This document shows positions 57,103-64,000 of a stretch of 64,000 nucleotides of DNA, piece after piece (the first letter of the stretch is position 1; each line of letters opens with the position of its first letter). The DNA lies in contig JBLDXI010000078.1 in NCBI GenBank assembly GCA_047495785.1, positions 1-64,000 on the forward strand. The letters run 5' to 3'. Source of the DNA: Lepidodermella squamata. Its lineage: Eukaryota > Gastrotricha. The position numbers and the translations under genes are program-made. Under the pieces are notes generated by a model. It was not told the DNA's origin, did not search any database, and worked only from the letters and a program-made list of their open reading frames with translations.

Positions 57103-58660
57103 TTTTATCTTGAAATAAAAATGTTCAAAGTTCAGATTGGCAGAGAACAATCTGAAATTTTATTTTATTTTGACCATAGTGGCGTCTTTGAAAGCGGAGC
57201 ATTAATGTCAAAGGACAAGCAGGACGTGAAGTACAGGGGGAATGAGGGGAATTGTGCGCCCGTTTGGCAGGCTAAGGTGGAAAAGAAACAAAAAGACCAC
57301 AGGGGGGCCCTTAGGTCATAAAGTTTGGGCCCGATAACATCCCCTAGTATAGGAAGATCCTATACCTCGCGCACTGGTGGCGAGTGATTCGGGTCTTTGT
57401 TATGAAAAAGTCTTGAGCACTCGTTGCATTGCGTCTAATTTCATTTGAAAACAAGTAAGCAATCGCCGATTGCCAATCCCAGACTGGAAAGCCCTAAGCT
57501 AATTTCTAGATACTAATTATGAGACCTAAAAAATGAGTCATTTTGTACAACACGGCGCATTTTCGCGACCTTATTTCGAAGAGGTTAATCAGCCCGATAC
57601 TGGAACACGATTATTGCCTTCGATCAATTGTCCATTGTCAAAACCAGTTTGAAAAAATCAGTAGGCGAATTAAAACAAAACAAAATATGTGGACTAGTTC
57701 ATTGTCTGCTCCTTGTTGCACAATCGCTAGCGCGTGCTTCCGCGCCATGAATTTTTGATCGCTAACAAGCAAAAAATGCTTCTTTACAACAATAATAATT
57801 CGGAGCTCGAAGCCGGTTTTTTGCTACATATCATCTGATTGACGTGACAGTTTAAAATATAGAATTTAGTTTTTTCAGCCTAACATCTAATTCGGTCTGA
57901 ACATTTTCCGCTGGAATTCCAGTTTTAGGTTTTATCTCTTTTATGATTCTTGTATTCATATATATTCTCTTGTACTTCTGCTGAAATGAGTTCGCAATAA
58001 ATTATACCAGCTTCTATTTCTATTTTGCCCATTCAGTGGCTCAGCTTTTCAAAATGAGCTGGTGAATTTAATGTTTGTCTGAAACTTAGATTGCAGTCAC
58101 CTCTCACGCAAGAAATGATTCCCACAGTATTTGTCCACAGTATTAACCAGGTCGGAGTTAATTAAACAAAACTCGCCTGAATAATTGTCCACCTTTAGTT
58201 TAGAATATTATTCCGAGGCAACGGAACCAGATTCCTTCGAAAACCTATACTTGTTTAATCTTCATCTGCTTTTTTGTGTTTGTGTGTTTGTGCGTTTGTG
58301 GTATAATTTTATTTGCTAATCTAACGAAATTGATATATTTTTTAGTCAAATCACATATTTTTAACACGAATGGGTTGATTAATTTAAACGGGTTATTTCC
58401 AGCATCAGGATTATTTCAAAGCTCATAAGCCCAAGATAGGGCAGCTTGACATGTTAGGGAAAACTACATACAACATATATTTGCAGGATGGGTTCAGATC
58501 TAGGACAGGATAAGTGTTACGGCAAAACTTTATACGCAACAGATTTTCTTGTTCGATCTTCCTTTTCCAGCCTTATAAGCCATCATGACTGCAAATGAAA
58601 TTTCAAGATATTCCCATTGCTATTGTCTATTGTCTGTACAGATTCAAAATCATTGATCAC
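57103..58660. other. Intergenic with repeat fragment
   Basis: No gene supported. About 57290-57370 (AGGGGGGCCCTTAGG, TTTGGGCCCGATAAC) is a fragment of the dispersed repeat. Confidence 0.4.
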
Positions 58661-58775
58661 AGTGTGCGAAGTAGGATCCAGGAGCTGAGGTTTGTTCTAG
58701 CACCCAGGCGAAAAAACCAAAGGGACCCTCCGACTGGAAGTACTGGAGTCGCGACAACCCAGCACCCTTAGCTAT
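58661..58775. repeat. Dispersed repeat copy just upstream of lectin-family gene
   Basis: It has CAGTGTGCGAAGTAGGATCC, CACCCAGGCGAAAAAACCAA and GTCGCGAC pieces in the family order. It ends about 80 bp before the start codon at 58854 and could supply part of the promoter. Confidence 0.6.
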
Positions 58776-58853
58776 AAATTGACGCCTGGTACTCGTCTAG
58801 AACTTTTTTCTATCATAACATTTTCCTATTCAAATATTTATATTCTGAATCAA

Positions 58854-61047
58854 ATGGCTACTCACATTCGCAGCATTATTCTGGTGGGGCTAGCCAGTTC
58901 GGTAGTCTCAGTTGAGTACAAGCGCTGCTTCTCCCGCGTCAATGACAGCTTCACCGGTTGCAAAACGGCCTGTTCCTTCCTCGATGAAGTTCAGGCAAGG
59001 GAAAAATTTCGACTTGTGAATTTTCCATGAAGGCTCTTGTTTTTCAGCTCGGACTTGCTTTACCGTCATCCACAAGTTGCTCAGATGGGGTGATATTTTG
59101 AATCCTAATTCAATGTGATGAACGTGTTTTTTTCTAGTCGGCTAGAAGCTGCTTCAACTACAAAACAATCAATATGCGTTGCATCCCTCGCAACCTGGGC
59201 TGTTCATCAAGTGATGAAGTAATGGTTAGTTTTTTTCAACTGTAGCAATTTGCGTTATTTATTATTTTTAATGAGATTGCTGAATTCTTGGGCAATAACT
59301 TTGAAACGCAGTATAAGCTGTGCGGGTCAGCAATTAAACATTTCCTGGTGAGAAATTTGAAGTAAGATCACGAGAAAATGCCATTTCGCCATTGTAGAAT
59401 GTTCAAGCGGCGGTTTGCGACAACAAAGGTCAGCGAACCTGCATCCCAATCAATGGCTCTTGCCCGAATAGCGGAGTGAGTACTTTTTCGTACAAATCCC
59501 AAAAGGCTCCTTCTTCCTCTCTCAGAAAGTTGTGCGCTATTGGTCGACAACGTTGTCTTGCATGACTCAAGAAAATCGTAAGTTGCCGATATGCGATCGT
59601 CACAAACAAGACGATGAGCATTGAGTCAAAATGAGACTTCACGTCTTTTCATTTCAGTTAAGCGTAATGATGGCGATTTTGTTCCGCACAATCGCTGTTT
59701 TCTTCAGAGCGACCGGTCCTTTCTCGGATGTCGATCAACGCCTTGCATTGCGACCAATACGACTCGGGTAATAATTTGAAGAATAAATAATACATCATTT
59801 ATTTTATAATTTCCAAGTCCTACAGCAGCGCGACTTACATCGACAAAGCTCACTGTATAAATGGCGTTAGTTTGAAAATATGCGCAATTCTTAATTATCC
59901 TGGCTCATTTTACGTTTCAACAGCCGGCAGCAGTTTGTTCCTCGTCAAATGGCTTGGTTTGCCGCAATAACTGTCCACCCCCAATGTCAGTGGTAGGTTC
60001 GAGTGAGATGTAATCGTGTCACATGACTATGTTTTCGCTAATGTTTTAGGTTTCGATCTTTAGCTCGAAAACTGACTTCGAGAGCAACTACGCCGATTGC
60101 CTCCTCACGCTGGTTTAAAAGAATTTGCCCATCGTAATAGGATTTGACACCTCAAAATATCGCTAGGAGCCTCATCAACTCTGCGCTGATCAAGCAGCTT
60201 ACACCTTCGTGAAATGTATCCTCGTTTCGAATGTTACATCTTGCCCGGCCGGCATCTTCGCCGGTGCCATCTTCAATACACTGAACGGTTGCACATCAGG
60301 TAAATGTTGATATTTTGTCGTCAGAATATTTCATTACCTTCAAATTTGACACCCAGCACCCCAGGCCATGTATCCCCATCGTCGCTGCTTTGAATCAACA
60401 GGGCTGACATTCTCAGGTTGCAAACAAGCCCCGCAGCTGTGCGATGGCAGCAATGTAGGATGTTTTTGGTGGCAATTAGCTGATTTTAACAATTATTTTA
60501 CAGACCCTTAGTCCTACGGTCTACATTACTAAAGCGGAATGTGAGGCTGGGGTGAGTATGCGCTTTCAGCTGGAGATTTCCTCATTAGCATACTTTATTA
60601 TGGCGAAATAGTTGATTCGACTGTGCTACGACGCGACAACTGGTGGTACATGTCGTGAAACTTGCCCGACAGGAACCGGACGATACGACGTGAGAATGAT
60701 ATCGGCTCAAAATTTAGCCCATTTAAAAGTATTGTTTATCAGCTCGGTGAAGTTGGATCTCGAGACTCCCTCGCTGAATCTTTCGATCAGTGCCGAACGT
60801 TGATTCAGGTAACAACTTTACATTAGGTATTTTCGTTTTACTTTTCTCATCAAATCAGGGCAAACACATCAAATGCGTTGACAGAGTGACGAAATCCTCT
60901 GTTGTTTGCGCTCCGCAAACCAGGGACTGCCCAGCCAACTCGGTACGCTTGAATTTTTTCAATGCTGATCAGCACGTGAAACCAGTTCTCTTCATCATAG
61001 ATCGCCCTGGCCAATGGTCAAATTTTCGACAGCTTCGCGATTTGTAA
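58854..61047 (+). CDS. Secreted four-cysteine-repeat protein of the lectin family, without lectin domain
   Basis: Seventeen small exons join in frame to 447 residues: 58854-58994, 59049-59090, 59138-59224, 59276-59347, 59398-59475, 59526-59577, 59658-59767, 59818-59865, 59924-59992, 60050-60112, 60167-60299, 60357-60454, 60504-60551, 60612-60689, 60743-60808, 60859-60942 and 60973-61047. A signal peptide leads (SIILVGLASSVVSV). Exons alternate between a single-Cys type (YIDKAHCING) and a three-Cys type (RSCFNYKTINMRC, VCDNKGQRTCIPINGSC). Exons 1-10 match the palindrome lectin one to one. The lectin-domain exons are replaced by exon 11, and the last exon reads to a stop. The intron after exon 1 has a GC donor (GCAAGG). 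Function unknown; probably extracellular and disulfide-rich. Confidence 0.75.
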
Positions 61048-61602
61048 AATGGAGTATGCCTTTTTAAACTAATTCGGTAGCCTAAATCTGACTTCAAATT
61101 CGAGCTCAGCAGGGTCGAATTACCTTAGCCTTGCCTCGGCTATGCATTTTACGCTGAGAGGTATCCCAAATTGAATTATTTAAATTTTTTGCACGCAATT
61201 AACGATTTCTCAAATTTATGGGGGCATCGAAAATATCAGCAATGAATGGAATAGCGCGAATAGACCTCTCCAAAGCGAATTTCAAAAAGAAAAGAACTTT
61301 GTTCATCGGCATCCGACATGAGACGTAGCTAGGACGCCGCAGCTGGGCTTTTTACGAGAAAAAAGTGAAATGAGAGATAATGAGGTCGAAGGTCGCGTTT
61401 TGAAAATAATGAGATGAATCATCTCATTATCTTTTGGCGCCAGATGTTGTGATGAAATTTCGAGAAAAAAAGAGTCTTTCATACGCCGTAAGTGCTACTT
61501 TGCAAGTGAAAAGATGAAAAAAATGCCACGATTAAAAAGATGAAACCATAGATCAATTTTAGAAAATCATGATTTTTATTGCTTCGGTAAATATTTTCAC
61601 TA
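61048..61602. other. Intergenic
   Basis: No gene supported. Confidence 0.4.
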
Positions 61603-62054
61603 TCACAAGGGTAAAGCTGAGCAAATCGGACGAAAATCGTCAAAAATAAAACGGAAAATAATTAGTCTTTTTTTGAATTGCTTTAGACTTGAACGCAGTG
61701 ATAAGGAGGATGCTCCAAATTCTTCGCGATAAAATCTCACGGTTCTTCGTGCCAAGATGTATTTGAGGCGGCACAAAGTCGGGAGAATGATCGATTTTTC
61801 TTTGATTTTATTCAACTCGCCGCCCATACGATTTGCCAAATCATCCAGCTTTTTGAAAGTAATCAAATCTTCACGGTACTTCGCTGAAAGAGCCACCTTA
61901 ATGATGGCCACAACGTCGCTGGTAATTTAGCAAAGTAAATTGACCAGTCGAAGGTTGACGATAGTAAATTCAATAGCAGGCTGTCATCCAATAACTCCAG
62001 ACGAGAGTTTGCAAGGACAATTGCCACGACAATAACTGAGAGGAACCCTCTCAT
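61603..62054 (-). CDS. Possible small secreted helical protein
   Basis: Exons 62054-61960 and 61918-61603 join in frame across a 42-bp intron (weak GTCAAC donor, TACCAG acceptor) to 136 residues. A clear signal peptide (GFLSVIVVAIVLANS) precedes a basic, probably helical mature part (RMGGELNKIKEKS, KQFKKRLIIF). No family recognised. The two pieces could instead be unrelated open frames. It sits inside the lectin-family array on the opposite strand. Confidence 0.35.
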
Positions 62055-63059
62055 TCTTGAATCTTCTTCAGTTCCAACTTCAATAAATTTCCTTCTAAAT
62101 TGAAAGTAGGACCAGGTAAAATTGAAAAATCCGGCAGAAGCTCCCGCCTACAGAACATTTTCCATCAAAAAATGTCAAGTAAATAAATTGATAAAAAATC
62201 TTTTTTTAACGTGACCAGGGCCAAGTTCAGGTCCATTCCAGCTAGCTCTATCAATTTAGATGGTGAAAAATGAAGCCCAGCAGAGGAACAAAGTGAACTG
62301 GAACTTGTCAAGTAGGCCAACTTTGGTTCAAGAATGATTACCAGAATCCATCGATAAATCACTAGATTCTTTCCAGAAAGTCGTCGGTAAAAGTGCCAGT
62401 AACATCAGCTACGGTAAGAATGGCAAAGGCCGGTGATTTTGACCAAAACTTGTATAAGAACCAGCCATGTAACACCCGGGTCGGAATTTACACCAGTCAG
62501 CCTTAAAAGAGGCTTTATTACGCTCGGATTTCGAGTAGAAAAAGACGAAAATTATTGTACTAAAATGAGAACTAACACTTTTACTCAAGCTGTGTTCTCT
62601 CTTCAAGTTGCGCAACATACATAAAATTTTCGCATTTTAATGAAAATTGAATCGTTTCCTTGATTTTGATCAGGAAATCCTGAAAACTGAATCCAGCCTA
62701 GACCTTTCCGTGGCTTATTCAGAAACTTCGAAATCTTCTCCGAGGCTGGAACCTGGATCCAGCTTGGTAACTATGGAACCGGAACATTTCTTCTCCTTTT
62801 TGAAATTGACCCCGCTTTAATTTATAAAAATTTCAGGGATTATTTAATTTTCTTTTCTTTTCAAACCCTGAAATTTTAATTTTTACAGTATAAGAATATT
62901 CTTGAATATTCATGCATGAGACCAGCATGACACCCCCGTTTGCATGGCGGGGTTCAAGCTGCTGCGTCCTAGCTACGTCTCATGGCATCCGAGATCTCAA
63001 TTTTCGAAAACGCGGTCTGCGACTTTCAGGAATTATTGGAACCTTTTTGTGTTTCCCAG
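62055..63059. other. Intergenic
   Basis: No gene supported. No upstream exons for the lectin-domain relic that follows were recognised. Confidence 0.4.
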
Positions 63060-63554
63060 TTACCACCGATGCCAGGCCGCCGATGGTTCGCCAACATGTC
63101 GGGCCAGCGCCGGGGGCTGTTTGACCACCGAAACCGCTTTCCACCGGACACCTTGTTCCCAAGCGCGTCAAGCTGCCAAAACGCCGTGAAAACATTTTTC
63201 ATCACAGGGGGCATAGGAGAAATTGCGAAAGATGAAGCTGTGTTCAATTGCGCAAACGAAAATGGTCGCATCGCGATGCCGAAAACTAGCGATGAGTTAA
63301 CGGAAGCCAGGAAGGTTAACGTGGACAGGTCTACGGTTGATTCATGGGTTGGCATGGTTCTGTCTAAAGCTAAAGAACTCACGTGGCAAGACGGGACAGC
63401 GTACACATTTAACAGGGCTGATTGGCTCTATCGCGGCTCAGAAAGATGTGTCAGGTTTGAGCGCAATACTGCCACTGGCAATTACCTGTTCAGAACCGAC
63501 TCTTGTAACAACATGTTTTCCTATGCAACATGCGAGACGTATATGCCTGGATGA
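63060..63554 (+). pseudogene. Orphan C-type lectin-domain exon with frameshift
   Basis: The acceptor at 63058-63059 is followed by the same phase and sequence as the first lectin-domain exon of the palindrome gene (YHRCQAADGSPTC against YVRCEASDGSVNC). A one-base frame change falls near 63130-63170, after LTTETAFH. The lectin domain then continues (FFITGG, IAMPKT, WVGM, WQDGTAY, YATCETYMPG) to a stop. Upstream four-cysteine exons are missing. A sequencing indel could explain the shift, but not the missing exons. Confidence 0.65.
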
Positions 63555-63840
63555 AGAAAAGGCTCTGAACGGGTCTCAGGTGCACATCTGCTGCTCTATT
63601 TCTCTGACGATCCAATACATTTGTCGTTTCAATTGACACTTATCCCGAATTAGATAGATAGATAAGTTAGCAGATAATATGATGTGATTGTGAAGTCCAC
63701 AGCTTAATCCAGGATCCTGGTCAAGTTTAATTTTGAGTACTAAATCCTGAATTTCCCACTACCAATTTTTTAACTTTGTCCTGTCTTCTTTAGAACGCTT
63801 TTTTATTACCGCATTTCTCTTTTCGAATATTTAAATTTTG

Positions 63841-63960
63841 AAGCAACAAGTCTTCGCAATATTCTTTTGCTGGGACTAGCCAGTTTGGCTGTTTCATTCG
63901 AGTACAAACGCTGCTTCTCCCGGCTCAACGACACTGTTCGTTTTTCGAGGGAGTTCAGGT
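63841..63960 (+). pseudogene. Broken first exon of another lectin-family copy
   Basis: About 70 bp (LLLGLASLAVSFEYKRCFSR) closely match the first exon at 58854-58994, ending at GTTCAG before a GT donor. The start ATG is lost, and about 22 bases after LND are deleted, removing the second cysteine and shifting the frame. The rest lies beyond the window. Confidence 0.65.
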
Positions 63961-64000
63961 ATGTGAACATCTTTTTATATAATATGTGTTGACATATTCA

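Noticed and set aside
1-64000. CRISPR arrays, operons, ribosome-binding sites, rRNA genes
   Set aside because: The window has metazoan gene structure; the only regularly spaced repeats are ankyrin units and microsatellites.

Overview
The window is animal DNA from an invertebrate, probably a compact-genome ecdysozoan; the sequence does not let me name the species. Evidence: spliceosomal genes with many short (about 40-60 bp) GT-AG introns, multi-exon secreted C-type lectins, chymotrypsin-fold proteases joined to CCP/sushi modules, Cys-loop receptor subunits, a GABA-B-like receptor, C2H2 zinc-finger proteins and a PIF/Harbinger transposon. I found no prokaryotic operons, CRISPR array or rRNA.

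Region 1 (1-22572) is a giant palindrome. Base x pairs with base 22573-x, giving arms of at least 11,006 bp around a unique 560-bp centre (11007-11566). No difference between the arms was seen in any part compared. Each arm carries, from outside in: a decaying ankyrin-array gene with a hAT-like MITE just upstream, a pseudokinase gene (HRD changed to HRN), a two-finger C2H2 gene, and a 16-exon secreted C-type lectin whose two copies converge on the centre. It may be a recent inverted duplication, or an assembly or amplification fold-back.

Region 2 (22.6-30 kb): gene-poor DNA with fold-back repeats and a tRNA-like relic, a broken lectin paralogue, and a third copy of the zinc-finger gene.

Region 3 (30-49 kb): two tandem Cys-loop channel genes, a type II membrane fucosyltransferase-like gene, a stand-alone protein built from glutaminase-type C-terminal ankyrin modules, a small secreted peptide gene, and an 803-residue protein with two trypsin-like domains separated by three CCP modules.

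Region 4 (49-64 kb): a lectin-gene relic; a GABA-B-like receptor whose membrane domain is split by a 3.7-kb PIF/Harbinger element carrying a DDE transposase and a MADF protein in divergent orientation; then a second lectin-family array with one open 17-exon gene and two broken copies.

The main lineage-specific theme is a family of secreted proteins made of a repeating four-cysteine unit, one half-unit per small exon, with or without C-type lectin domains. It occurs at several loci here, intact and decayed. Exon joins were inferred by hand from splice signals and reading-frame continuity.
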